This document shows positions 45,057 through 58,500 of a stretch of 64,000 nt of DNA, in pieces. The position numbers and the translations under genes were made by a program. Positions within the stretch are counted from its first letter, which is position 1. Each line of letters starts with the position of its first letter. The notes beneath the pieces are model-generated. The model worked only from the letters and a program-made list of their open reading frames with translations, was not told where the DNA came from and did no database searches. Origin of the DNA: Rotaria sordida (taxonomy: Eukaryota > Rotifera > Eurotatoria > Philodinida > Philodinidae); contig CAJNOL010000549.1 of NCBI GenBank assembly GCA_905250125.1, positions 1 through 64,000 on the forward strand, given 5' to 3'.

Positions 45057-46729
45057 TAAGAATAAATTGTTTAGTTGATGAAGTGCACAATTCAATTGCG
45101 CTAATGTGAGATCGCTCCAGTCCTTTCGGAGACATTTATGCCTTTATTGATTTCATTTTTTTTCCTGTAAACATGTAAATGGGTATTTGCTTTATTCAAA
45201 TAAATCTAAAAACTAAAATATCATTACTTTAAATGAATCAATATCATTATTAATCTTGATCAAATCGAAAATAAGAATTATTTGTTTTTTTTTTATTTAT
45301 TTATTTAAAAAAATAAGAAAACGTTAAAAAGAACGTTTCTTAAATATATTGAAAGAAATTGACGTATAAAATGTGCGTAAGTGTGATAAACAACTTACAA
45401 TAGAGCTACCTAATGAGAACCTATTGAAAGTATTTTAATTTAAATTCTATTCAAAGATTGACACGTATCTTGAAGTAATATTTCATGAACAACTAGTCTC
45501 TTTTGATTAATCGTTTTTCTTTGTCTCATCAATTGAAACGAATTGCTAATCAAACGGATTTAAATTATGGAACTTTTATATAATAAGTATTATAATTAAT
45601 GCATCAATTCTATTCTACAACTTAGTAAATGACTATTTTTAACAAATACATACTAGAATTCTGAGTTATTAATTTCTGTTTTTTTCCCTTGACAACAAAA
45701 AAAAACACACGTGCAATGCACTCATCATTATCAATAACCGGTACGTAATGAAAAAAAGATGATAGTTTAAACACAAAATTATGTGGACTTTTTTTTTTCA
45801 TCCTAATTAAATGTAGTAATGTCTAAGGATTACAAAATAAGTATTCTTATACCATTGGGAAAACCAACGATGTCTTTCTTTCCCATATAATCTAAATAAC
45901 ATGTTATCCTCTACTCTTATAAAATTTTGCTATCTTGAACTCTTCATAATAATCAATGTAGACATAAAGAATCATCGATGTCTGAGTTATAGAAGTTATT
46001 CAAAAAAGAATTTTTATTTGATTTTGTTTTGTTTTTATATAATTTCATCATTTTCATATTTACAAGGACAATTATTCTCGAATTGCATGTCACGATCAAC
46101 TGATGTCAATAAAATGCTTTGTATGTTTTTTTTTTTTCTAACTAGTGATTCAAGATTCATATGTAATGCAAAGAAGGAAGTACGCTAAATAATAGATATA
46201 GAACACACTTAGTTGACATCTATTATTGATTTTCTAAATGGTAAAATAATTAGTTTTTTTTTGTTCCGGTTATTTTACTATTCATATTGTATGTTGTAAA
46301 TGAACCATTTAATAATATTAATGATTATTGATAAGAAAAATTATATATTGCTATCTAATAAATATATAAAACATTCTATTCTTTTGTTTTGTTTTGTTTT
46401 TTGTTGACTTTATATTTAAAAATTAATGTTGACAATAAGTTTTTTTTTCTCTCATTCAAACAATAAAAAAAAAAAAAAGAAAACAAATATTTCTTTGTCA
46501 ATGTTCGTAATTGAAAAAACAAGATCGATGATATGTGTACAACAAAAAAAAAAATAGAAATAGAAATAAGAAAAAAAACAATCAAGAGAATATTGTTTTC
46601 TTGATTAACCTCGAACGATCCTAAAAAAGAAAAAAAATAAATTAGAAATTCTCTCAAAATTTTGAAATAATAAAAAATTATAATTTTATATTTTGTTTTT
46701 TCTTATCGTATAAATGAATTAAAAATTTA
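45057..46729. other. Intergenic; no gene
   Basis: AT-rich spacer between the convergent GPCR and lamin-tail genes. Open frames at 45901-46188 and 46376-46657 are Phe/Ser/Lys-rich homopolymer noise. Confidence 0.6.
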
Positions 46730-47133
46730 TTAATCTCTTACTTTGCCTTCAGAATTATATAATATTGTAATAACATTAGAACCTATATACCATGATGATA
46801 AAGATGAAGCTATAAGATCATTATTTTCTTGTTGAGATTCATTTGGTTTTGTTAAAATCTAATAGAATAAATTATATAGCAAAAAACAAAAAAATAAACA
46901 TAGAATTTTAGTTACTTTTAATGAATGATTTGGTTCTAAATGACAATTATCAGGAAATGTAAAAATTAAATTATCTCCATTATCATTTTCTTGACGTATT
47001 GTCCAATTTGAAAGATCAATAATTTTTGATTGACTTGTATTTTCAATCATGATATAATTTCCTTGTGGATTACATTGAGAAATACTAATTGGACCTTTTG
47101 CAGATTTAAGAAAAGTTACACGAGATTCAAGTG
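46730..47133 (-). other. Lamin tail domain (LTD), Ig-like fold
   Basis: Two exons (46916-47133 and 46730-46858) encode residues about 1,661-1,775 of the giant protein. Diagnostic features are the beta-strand phrase YIMIENTS..IIDLSNWTI (compare FVRLKNxSDKDQxLGNWxI of lamins), a hydrophobic FTFP strand, and the closing W-x-x-G-x-NVITILYN-x-EG, matching WGxGxNIVTxLxNxxGE. The lamin fold often mediates protein, DNA or membrane contacts at the nuclear envelope. Confidence 0.85.
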
Positions 47134-50100
47134 CTATAGAAACAACAAAAAACAAAAAAAAAAAGAATAATAAACAGTTAAAAATATTTATCAACAAGAC
47201 ATTTTAATAATAACATACGTGCATCAGTTCTTTCTTTAGTTGTTGTTATTGTTTTAACTGTATTTAACCAAGATGGTAATGTTTTTTGATCATTTTCATT
47301 ACTATTTAATGATAATAAACTTGGTCGACTATTTGAATCTATTTTAACAGATAATGATGGTTCACTATGAATTAATGATGATGATGATGATGATGATGAT
47401 AACTCCAGTGGTAATTTTGAATATAATTGACTATCAATAGGTGTAGATGCTGATAAACGTAATGTTATATCATCACAATCAATTTTTACTGTAACTGGTA
47501 ATGAAACACCACGTTCACGTTCACGTATAAGAAAAATACTTTCATCAGGACTTGTTTGATATTGTTCATCAAATTTTTGTTTTTCATTTAATTTATGTTC
47601 TTTTTTATGTTTTACTGTTGTTGTTGTTGTTGATGATTGACATGTTTGATAACTATTCGATTCAGATTTATCTAATAAATCTTCATTTAATGATTGATTA
47701 AATAAATCTATTTTATCTGGTCGTATTAGTCTACTATTTGTTAAAATTTCTGGATGTATTACATTTGTTGTTTCATCTTGAATGTTTTGAAATACTAATG
47801 GACGTTTAGTAGAATTGAATGTTTGAGTAATAGTCTAGATAAGACAAAAATTAATAGTTTTTAAGAGTAACGAGAAGATGTACATTCCGACAGATTATTA
47901 TACTGGAAATATGTCGTCAAATTTTCTATTGTTTTCTGTTATCTAAGAAAATACTCGACAAGTGCTTTGTTATAATACCCTTCTCAGTGTAATAGAAATC
48001 TTCGGAACTTCTAAAATATCCAAGCATTCAAAAATTTTAGAAAGGAATACTAATACTACTTGAGTATCACTCAAGAGAAGATGCAGACAGCCCCTTCACA
48101 TCATGATGTTACCAGAAGAAGAAATATGAATATCAGACGTTGACGAAAAATGAAAGCGACTTCTAGATGGTATTCTTAATCATGAGTATTTGACATCTGG
48201 AGAAACATTCAAGGCATATGACCAAGACTAATTTAATAGTATCAGTCAAGATTTGCTCAAAAAAAACTAGAATTGTCTAGACACAATAGAAGTACTAGAG
48301 CTTCTAATACGGGGAGTAGTTTAGTCTGGATGATTAATATTTGAACATGAGAATTTATACTGACGATAAAATAGTTTACGTTTCAATTTGTACCAAAATT
48401 TAATAATAAAAAAATCGATTTACTCATTGAAACAGTTCAAATTATTTGACGCAATAGTACAGAGAAAGCAATTAGTCGGGGAAAAAAAACCGTTCAATAA
48501 GTAGATCTGTTCGATATAGTTTGCTAAGTTGAATTTTTATTGCAAAGAATATTTTCCAGTAGATTCAACAGAAAAAGCATTACCCTATATGATATAAATT
48601 TTTGTTGAATAAAAACAAAATTAACAACTGAAATTTTGTTTGCTTTTAGAACATAACGTTTTTTATAATAAAGTGAGTATAATAGTTTAATTTAAGAAAT
48701 TTCTTCTATCTCAAAAAAAAAGAAAAGTACAAGAATTGTTCTTCTTCATTTTCTTTTTTAATAAGTTCCTTATTCTATCAATTCTGTCGTAGAGAATGTT
48801 AGAATTTATTTTGTATCATTTTACACAAAAATATTCAAGTGTTGATTAAGCAATATATGGGCTGTCGATCGAAGAAACAATGAAATTAAAATGAATTATA
48901 TATTTCTATGGAACGTCGAATACTATATAAATTAGACTATTTATAACCTTTTTTTTCTCGTTGTTTATGAGAGGTCGATAAGTATGGTTCTAGTTCCGAT
49001 TAAAGAAATTGTTCTAACCATTCTTTCGCTCATTTGATCTATTCATTATTACAATCAAAATATTTTCTTTTCTTCATACATGTTAAGGAGCTACTAAAAT
49101 TCATTGAATCTTTTTTAAAAGCTTCAGAATATTTTCTTTTTTGTTCTATATCGTATATTATGCACATAGAGAGTTGTCATACAAATATAACTAACTAATA
49201 ATATCGGATGCTGATGGGAAAATTCAAATCTAATATCCATTTCGAAATAAAATGTACTCTATTGTTTTATGATAGAAACATCAAGGAGATCTACGATTTT
49301 CATCATCCAAAAGAGAAGACCAAGGATTGTGGAAGTATATCGAAATTCGATTGTTCAGCAATCGACCAATCAGACGAATTTTTGGTGAAGATTTTTCAAA
49401 ACGATATCCTGAAGCCCTTTCTATTTTCAATTTTGATTATTAATATGACCTATCGATAAGAATAATTCTTGTTGTTTTCATCTACACAAGGTCAACATTC
49501 CTAGCATGCTCCGTTCAAGAGTTATAAGACTTTCTGAGATCCTCATTTCAGCTAACCGATCTGGAACAGCAGCTAGACAGAGGCAGTTTATCATATTGAG
49601 TCAAGTGGTGATATTTATTTTTTAGATTCGAACTGATCTAACACTGTTTTCTCAGATTCTACAATCTGCCTGCATGAAATGAAGGAGTTGATATTTCAAA
49701 AATATTGAGATAACGGTGTCAGATGAGTTCAACGTTAACAATAAACATCATCATTCGACTCAACATGGTGAACTACTTTTTCGGATGATGCTGGATCAAT
49801 TCACTGGAATCGGACGTTTCAAGAAAATCTCAATAACCTCTGAACGAAATAAACTAGAGACATCGATCTTATGTAGATCGAAAAAGAAAAATTTTTTCTC
49901 TTGGTAAGCCATGTTAACTAATGATCAATCAAATTTCGATGTTGAAATACATTATATTTTGAAATGAATATTATTTATTTGACATGTATTATTTTCTACA
50001 TGACCTACTTGAGTTTCACTTGCTGTTTTCGTCTCATCATCTGCATCATATTCTTTTGGTAAATTTGAACTATAATTATTTGTTGATGGTCGCCATAAAC

Positions 50101-53100
50101 CAGGATATCCTGGTATAAGATAAACATCATCTGATTGTTGTCTTAATGATGATGAACTATTATTACTTGATGGTGATGTTGCAAGATCATAACATTGATA
50201 TGTTTCATCATTTCCATTTAAATTATTATTTGATTGTTCTAATTGATCAATAATATGATGAATATTAGTTAAATCATTTTGTTCAAATTCATCATCAACA
50301 TCATCATCTGTACTACTTGTATCTAAATATTGTTGTTCTTGTTGTTTATTTTCATCTAATGTAGAAAATTTTCGAGAAAATAAATCATCAGTATAAGATG
50401 TTAAATTATCTATTGCATCAAATTCAGTTAAATCATCTTCTTTTATTATTGAACGATTAACAATAACGATTGGTTCATATAAAACATTTTCATTTGTATC
50501 CTTATATATAGGAATATCAGCTACTAAAGGTATTGTTGGTAAATGTTCTTGTGATGAATTATCCATTTGATGTATTGCATAAGAAACATAACGATCAGAA
50601 CTAGTCAATTGTGATGATGTTGTTGAACTAAAAGATTTTTCTGGTAGATGAAATAATTGTTGAGGTTCATTATGTTGAATAATACTATGACCTTGTAAAG
50701 CATGAACTAATTCTAATGAATCAGGTTCAGTATTTGTTGCTGATGATTCACAACGATCAATTATTAATTTTGATGGAGTATTTTCAGTTTCGGTTATAAA
50801 TGATGTCTAAAAATACGGAAAAAAAAGAAGAATTAGAAATTGTTAGAGAAAAAAAAAATTTCCTACTAAATCAGATTCCAATTCATTTTCTAATTGTTGC
50901 GTGACATCATTAATCTAAAATATACAAAATTATTATAAAGTGAATTTTAAAAAAATCGAATTTTTACTTGTAAAATTATTGATTTATTAAGATTGTTATC
51001 TGAAATAGGAATTTCTTGTATATTTTCAATTGAATTTTCTTGCAATTGTGATATAACAATATGAATAATGTCATTGATTAATTTGTCAATAGTTTTCCGA
51101 ATAAGTTCATAATCTTTATTGCTATCTGAAGTTAATTCATTCTAAATGAAAGAATTATTTGAAAGATCTTTTTCCTTCGAAATTAAAAAATAGCAATTTT
51201 ATAGTTTCACATGTTGTTCTAAGCTAGCGATGTGCAGAGTAAGGTTTTTTTTCGTGCTCTATGGCTGGGCTCTATTCTACCCGGCAGAAGAGGCCATCAG
51301 ATCTGGGTCCGAATGTGAAAGCTTCAGACCCGATGGGCTCTACCCAGTAGGGGAATTCTGCATGTCTCTATTGTAAAATCTGGCATGATTGAGTTTGTTG
51401 AAAATAGTTGTGTATCGATATTTTTTTTTGTCGTGAGAAATCTTTAATGAATTGATGAGAAAAGATTTGAATTAGATGAATTTGTATTTACCTGTGGTAG
51501 TGATGTTGTTAAACTTATGTCTATTTCATTTTGAATTTGATGTTCTGGATAGAATTCAGATTTTTCCGAAGTTAATTTTTGTTTAGTTGAAGATGAAAGA
51601 TTTTGAATAGTTTCTGTTGATGTCATTTGTTTATTGAAAGGTTGAATAGAATTCTAAATTGTGAAGTTAATTAATAGGAACATTTTTTTTTTCGAGCTTA
51701 AATTACCTGTTTGATAATTGGTAAATTTTCATCAGTGGATATAGAAGAAATAACACTATCGATCTCTGCTTGTTCAGAGCTTGTTAAGTTCTAAATTTCA
51801 AAATCAAATTATAACTGATTTTTTTTATTAAATATTACATACTAATGTTTTATATGTGAGTTCAATGGAAGTTATTTGTTCAGATGAAACAATATTAGTT
51901 CTTAACATGTGTTGATTATCTTGGATAATAGGAGTAGATACAATGTTTCCAGTTGTTTTGTCTACTGGTGACATTGGACTTTCTGGTTTTTGATTCATAG
52001 TAATCTGGGATGTCAAATTGATCGATTCCTTCATAAGATTATCTGTTTGTAAACTATTCACTGATGATGCTTCAATGTGTTCCTTTGATGTTTGGATTAG
52101 TACTGTAGGTATTATATTTTGAATTGTTTCTGTAGGTGTTGTTATTATATCTGAAACTTTCTTTTGAATCGAATCGAGTACAGACGATAGTGTTAATTCA
52201 ATTTCGTTTGTTGAATGATCATTCATATTTTTGTCCGATGATCGAACTTTATGCTTCGATAGTGGTGATTGAAGAATAGTTAAATCCTAGAGCGATAATT
52301 ACAGAAGTATGTTTATCAATAACGATAAATTTGAACTACCTTTGCATCTTCAGTGGAGATTGATTCGATTTGTTTTGTACTTGATGTTGATACAGCTTCC
52401 TGCTCTTTTTCGGAAGTATGAACAATCTGTTTATTCTCAAAAAAAGAAAAAGATTAATAAACATAGTATAAATAATCGATTAATTATGCATTACTTCTTC
52501 AATACGAGTTTCATATTCATTAATATCTTTTTTTGAATCCAATGTCATCGGAGTTACTATTCTGATCTCCTCTTGACTATGACGATCTGTCGTCTCGTTT
52601 TCATTCATCAATGGTTGTATTGCAGTAATTGTTTGCATACTTGATACAACACTTTGAATTGTTTCAATAAGTGGTGTAGCAGGATTTCCAATGATTTGAC
52701 GAAGAGACGTCAGAATAGATATCATCGTATTGTCAGTGTTGACATCTGATGGAGTCTATGTCAAATATACAATAAATATTATAATTATTCAATGAGATTT
52801 TTTTTTCAGTGTCATAAACGTTAGAAAGCATCACAATAGTGATTCGAATCGAGAAAATAGTTTCCAACAAGAATATAAGAAAATAAAAATTATTATTAGA
52901 TTCACAAGGAGACGGACTCTAGAAAATCTGAACACCTATTTTGTTTAGACTACATAGAACAATAGAGTAAGCTATCCTTTACAAAATAAGAGATCGCAGA
53001 GTTCTCTACGAACAATTTTCTCTATTCGAATCATTATTTGAATTTTTTTCACAGCGCTTACGGCAGTGGAAAAGAATTGAAAATAAATCTTATTGAGTAA

Positions 53101-55457
53101 TTTTAGTATACATTGTACGTTTAGATAGGAGTTAGAAAAATTTCACTTACTTCTATAAATTGTGTATGTTCACCTTGATAACCATGGTAGACATCACTAC
53201 TTATATATCGAGTACTAATTGAATTTGTAAGTGTATCAATTGGACTTATGATAATTGGCAATGATGATAAAGTTGTATTTTCTATAGTTGATATTCTAAC
53301 GATATTTTCTGTATCATCAACAAGTTGTGTAGAAGTTTTAATTTTATCTGATTGACTTAAATCTGAAGAAGTACTTCGTCGTTGAATAACAATTGTCGAT
53401 GGTTTAGTAAAATCTGATGCAATAATTTGATGATCTGTAGTATCATATGTACTTATCTGTTGTTCGTCGGTCGGTTTAGATTTAGCAGAAGTTATATATT
53501 CTTCGTCAGCAGCTATAATTGAAGGTTTCGATGTATTGATTTCTTCTGTAAGACTTAGATATATTGAACTATCGTCATCGTCATCACCATCATTTAAGTC
53601 TATATTATCATCTGTTACATGGTTTTCATTTTTCGTACATGGTATTACTTCATTATAAGATTCACTAGTTTCTTCTTGTAAATCTTCATTGTTAGGTATG
53701 TTAGTTAATAAACTTATTTCCGATTGAACAAATTCAACATTATTTAAAGGAGTTTGGTTTACTGATTGTATATCGACAAGTTTTTCTTTTTCTAATGATG
53801 ACAATTCATTTGTCAAAACATTTAATGGTGATATAGATGAAATTGAATATTCGTCTTCGATTTTTTTCGTTATTGATGATAATCCTTTTCCATTGGTTAG
53901 TAAGATTTCGGATTCTTTGTGTTTTTTATTAATTAATGAAGAAGTTTTAACATCTTCTTGAATTTGTTTAGATGATGGTGATGACATTTCATGTTCGTCT
54001 AAGAATGTTTTTATCGATTCATTTTTCTCTATTTCAATTGTTGTTGACTTTTGAATATTAGATGGTACTGGTGTTAGTTCAATATTGAGATCTTCCATGG
54101 CAGTAACAATTTTATCATTTGAATCATCACGTATTAAATATTTTGCTTTTGAACATTGCGTATTCGTATTTGTAAGTGGTACTGTTGATTGTTGAGATTC
54201 AATAAGTTTGCGTTTAAGAATTGGTGAACCATCGGATGTAAGTTCATAATCTAATACACTTTGACCTGGACTCATACTGCTTACAGTAGAACTTAATGGT
54301 GATACATTAGCAAGAATATCTGAAATTTGATTAATTAATGAATCATAATCATTTGTAGTATTCTCAAGAATTTCAATAGGTTTAGAAGAAATTGTTAAGA
54401 ATTCTTCTGTTGGTGTATGTTCAGGATCAATAGTTGATTTAATATGATTTATAGAAGATTCTGATAATGATTTTTCAATATCTGATGAATAAATATCTTC
54501 ATCATGTTGAAATAAATGTGTTTCTGTTCTATCGATTTGTTTTTCAATATTTGAAGATGGTAGTACTGTTTGTTTATTAGTACTACTCGAAGAAGTATCC
54601 TTAGACAATGATAATGGTGCGGATGGAAGTAATATGGAAGGTTTGTATGATGATGGTAACAAAGTCGAAGGTCTAGATGGATATGATATGGGTTTATCGA
54701 TATTTTCCTTAGATGATTGAGATTGATAAGTGGTAGGAAGTTTAGATGAAGACGTTGGATGAATTGATGTTGAATAATTGGAATCAAATGTTTGAGTTTC
54801 GGATGAGGAAGTTGGCGTACCTGAAGACTGTTCATATTTAGTAGAAATATTCGGTATGAAATTCGACGTAACAGTCGAATTTGTATTAGAAGAAAATGGT
54901 AGAATTTTATCGAACAAATTCAACTTTTGAATATTATTAGAACGAGTTTGACTCGTTCTAATTGAATCATTTGTTGATAAATATGTCCGTGTTTGTTCGA
55001 GTGGAACTGGTTTAACATGTGCAAATATAGGAGTAGTTAATCGACGAATAGGTCTAGTAGAAATTAATTTAGGAGCAAAAGCAGATAAATATGCATCGGT
55101 ATAGTCAGAACTAGGCGGTGTAACAGATTTAGGTTGTTGTTGTTGTTGTTGTTCCCGTATTGCACGAGTATCGAAAAAAGTCTTTCTCTTTAAGTTTCGA
55201 TTATTAAAGTCATTTCCACTCTGTTCATATATATTCGCATGACAAATAACAGGTACCCATTGAACATTCAAAGAAATTGTATTACATCGTTGTCGACGAT
55301 TACCATATACTTGTTCAAAAATTGTTGATTCTTTTTTAGTTGAAGATAAATTTTGAAATGGTACACGAGATGTCAACATTAATTTATTACGACTAAAACC
55401 TAAACGAAAATATTGTATTGAAATAAGAGCTTTATTTGTTTGTTTTTTTTCATGCAT
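46730..55457 (-). CDS. Giant Ser/Thr-rich low-complexity protein with C-terminal lamin tail domain
   Basis: Twelve exons join in frame to 1,775 residues: 53151-55457, 52495-52755, 52340-52426, 51843-52286, 51707-51790, 51492-51653, 50968-51141, 50867-50914, 50009-50806, 47219-47834, 46916-47133 and 46730-46858. All introns are phase 0 except the phase-1 intron before the tail domain. Residues 1 to about 1,660 are Ser/Thr/Ile/Glu-rich with a short polyQ near 100 and no recognised fold. The last about 110 residues form a lamin tail domain: ISISQCNPQGNYIMIENTSQ, IIDLSNWTIRQ, FTFPDNCHLEPNHSLK, SSWYIGSNVITILYNSEGK. No CaaX box follows. The ATG sits 22 nt after an acceptor (ATTTTAG, new exon from 55479), 136 bp from the IF rod gene's stop. 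The N-terminal start is the least certain part. A nuclear or IF-associated role is inferred. Confidence 0.82.
47835..50008 (-). other. Long intron of lamin-tail gene containing repeat debris
   Basis: This 2.17-kb intron has a canonical donor (CAA|GTAGG) and acceptor (TTATCTAG|ACT). Parts at 49271-49320 resemble the foldback arm at 31540-31590. Parts at 49503-49640 (GTTCAAGAGTTATAA..) resemble 30575-30700. Open frames at 49208-49459 and 49716-49907 fall in this debris. I see no host exon inside. Confidence 0.6.
51230..51380. repeat. GC-richer partly palindromic repeat in lamin-tail gene intron
   Basis: The flanks AGCGATGTGCAGA and (reverse complement) AGACATGCAGAATT are inverted. Inside are TGGGCTCTATTCTACCCGG and CCCGATGGGCTCTACCCAG, also related, with TCTGGGTCCGAA. 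The words resemble the NAA20-intron foldback. Its composition is clearly unlike the flanking exons. Confidence 0.55.
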
Positions 55458-55592
55458 TTCAATCGTGCTTTGTATAATGCTAAAACTACGTGTATTTAAA
55501 GAAAGACAAAAAATAAAGCTAATAGGAAGAATACAATAAAGGAATGTGAGAAAATTAATAGATAAATAGAATTAGTTTTCGTTTAAAGAAAA

Positions 55593-58500
55593 TTATAAAT
55601 GATCATGTTGTTCATGAGAATCTTCTTTTGATGAATCATAATCAGAATTACGTTCAGATGATGCATTCAGATTTTGAAGTTGAACAAATTCTTCATGCAT
55701 AGGTGTTTGTATCGGTTCATCATTGTTTTGAATATTATTATTATTAGATGATGAAGATATTGGCGATAAATAAGGTGTTTCTTTGTTCAATGTATTTTCA
55801 CGATCAGCATATGATCGATCTTGGTTTTCTATAAGTATATTCTTTTGATTTTTATTAAGTTAAAAAACAACAACAACAATATTACAACGATGACGATACA
55901 ACATTGAACGATAAGAATATTTCATTTTAGTTTGACGATGAATAATATCAAACAGCATGCAACGAAGAATATAATACATACATGCATGATTTCTTACCTT
56001 GACTATCATTTTTTCTTTGATAAGATTGTGAATAAGTGATTGATTCACCACTACTAGCAGGAAAATTAGCTTGTATTTGGTGTTCAACATTTTCAGCTAT
56101 TCGTTTTAAGCCTTCTCTAAAGAATAAATAATCAATAAAAAAAACAAAAAAAAAGTTGATCTCTATATAATTATCAAGAAATACTTGAAAGTTTAGAATT
56201 ATGAAAAGAACAAAAAAAAGACAGATAAATTTATCATACCTGTTCTCTTCACCTTCAAGTAATTTTCTATAAATAGAAATTTCTGAATCAAGTGATATTT
56301 TCATTGAAATAAGTTCATCATAATTTCGTGCTAAATCTACAAGACGATCTTTTAATTCTTTTAATTTTTGATTTCGTTCATTTGATGCTCGAATATTTTC
56401 ATTTCGTTCAATTTTAATAAGATCTTCTAATTCTCGAGTACGATTTTCTAATTCTTTATTCTAAAATAAAAAAAAAAAAAAAGAAAACTCACATATTCTT
56501 CTTTTTATTTTATTATACAAAAAGAAAAAAAAAACAATTTACTCGTTGATGGATTGTAGTAATATCTTGTTGTGAATTTGAAACTAATGTTCGTAATCTT
56601 TGAATTTCTTCTTGTTCAAGAATATTTTTTTTTGGTTTTTCACTAGCTTGAACTTCTTTTATCTAATATGAAAAAAAAGAAATTGAAATATTTACCATTA
56701 AATCTAATCTTACAGCTTGTGTAACTTTTGATTGATACCATGATTCAAGTTCATGTCGTTGTTGAAAATTAAGTTGTTCATATTCTTGTCGAATATTTTT
56801 TATAGCATTTGATAATTCATATTGAAAAAATTTCGTTGGATTTAATGTTGAAGTATTATTTAAATTAATTTGTTTTAATTCTTCTATTTCATGTAAATGT
56901 ATATCTTTTAAAAATTCAAGTTCTTTTTCAAGATTTTCTTTTTGATTTTCTAATTGTATTCGAGATATTATTTCATCATTTAAATCACTTTTTATACGTT
57001 GAATATCTAATAGAAGTTGTTTTGATTCAATATGACAACGTTTTTGTTCATCTTCTAAATCAGCTAAATAGAAATTTTTTGTTTTTGAAATTAAAAAAAA
57101 ATATTTTAGAAATCGAATTTACTTAAACGACGATGAATTAAATTAAGATCTGCTTCATTATCAAACAATTGTTTTTGTAAAAATTCAATTTGTTTACGAT
57201 CAGAATCTCTTACAGCTAATAATGAATCACATCTATTTAAAAAAAAAGAAATATTTAATAGAATAGATTTTTTTGTTTGTTTGTTAAATTTACTTGTCTT
57301 TAAATTTTAATGTATTTTCTTCAGCATGTTTAGCACGAAGATAAACTGTAGCATGATCTTTCACTGTATTATCAATAGTTTGACGAACTTCAGATATTTT
57401 ATTTTCATATTTTTCTTTTACTTTGGTTATTCGTGAATTTAATTTTTCACTACAATTTATTTTTATTCAAATTTAAAAAAAAAACAAACAAAACAAGACA
57501 GAAATTTACCGTAGTTGATTTATTTCAAGTTGAATTGTTTTATTTTGACCTTCCAAAAAACGTACACGTTCAATATACGAAGCAAAACGATCATTAAGAT
57601 GATTTAATTCACGTTTTTCACGTTTGCGATTTTCTCTTAAAAAACAATGCCAATTACATGATGTTGATATCAGATCTAATTTTTTTTCATTCGTTTAGAA
57701 TAATACACTTCAACTCTATTTGAAATTTCATCAAACGAATCTACTGTATTGAATAAATTACGTAAAAAAGCTGTTAGCGCAATTCCGGTGGGATTAACAT
57801 GTGAAACACGATTAATCTTCTAGAAACATAATGAGGAAGTAATTCATATAATATAATGAATATACGACCTATGATTGTATATCAATAACATCTGACACAG
57901 TCGGCAGGGAATCCAAATTTCTATCCCTATATTTCAACAATCCTTGTAAATCAGGTATGGAATGATGACCCTAGACAAGCCAGTGACGGCCTTTTGTCTC
58001 AGATCACTCGTCCGATAGCATGCTGACTACATTCTGGCATGTAACTGCTCTTATGGTTAATTTGTGTGTATAGGGAGATTAAGAATTCTGAACCAGGCTA
58101 ACCTTCTGTTCACAGCTAGTATTGGTTGTATGAAAGATATTGGACTATTGAATCTGCCGCTGGGGAACGTCATACGAGAATTCTGAAAAACCACACACGG
58201 TAGTTATTAAGTCCGTAAAGATTTTGTAAGAATTAGTTTTCTAAGAGCAAAATTTAACTTTAATCACTTCGGAATGAAAAAAATAAAAATAAAATTCACA
58301 ATGGAATTATTTCAATAATAAACAAAAGTCTCTTTTATTCTACTGATTCTTTCGTTGTTTCTTCTCGTCACTATTTATAATAGACAGGAGTATTTGTTAT
58401 GGTTTATATTATTCCACAGATTACTTCTTTTTCTTCAATGACAGATCATAGCAGATATTTCTGTCTGTCATCATCTATTGGTTAATATTGATCTTGATTT

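Noticed and set aside
54449-54835. 128-codon His/Leu-rich open frame on the minus strand
   Set aside because: Out-of-frame shadow of the large lamin-tail gene exon.
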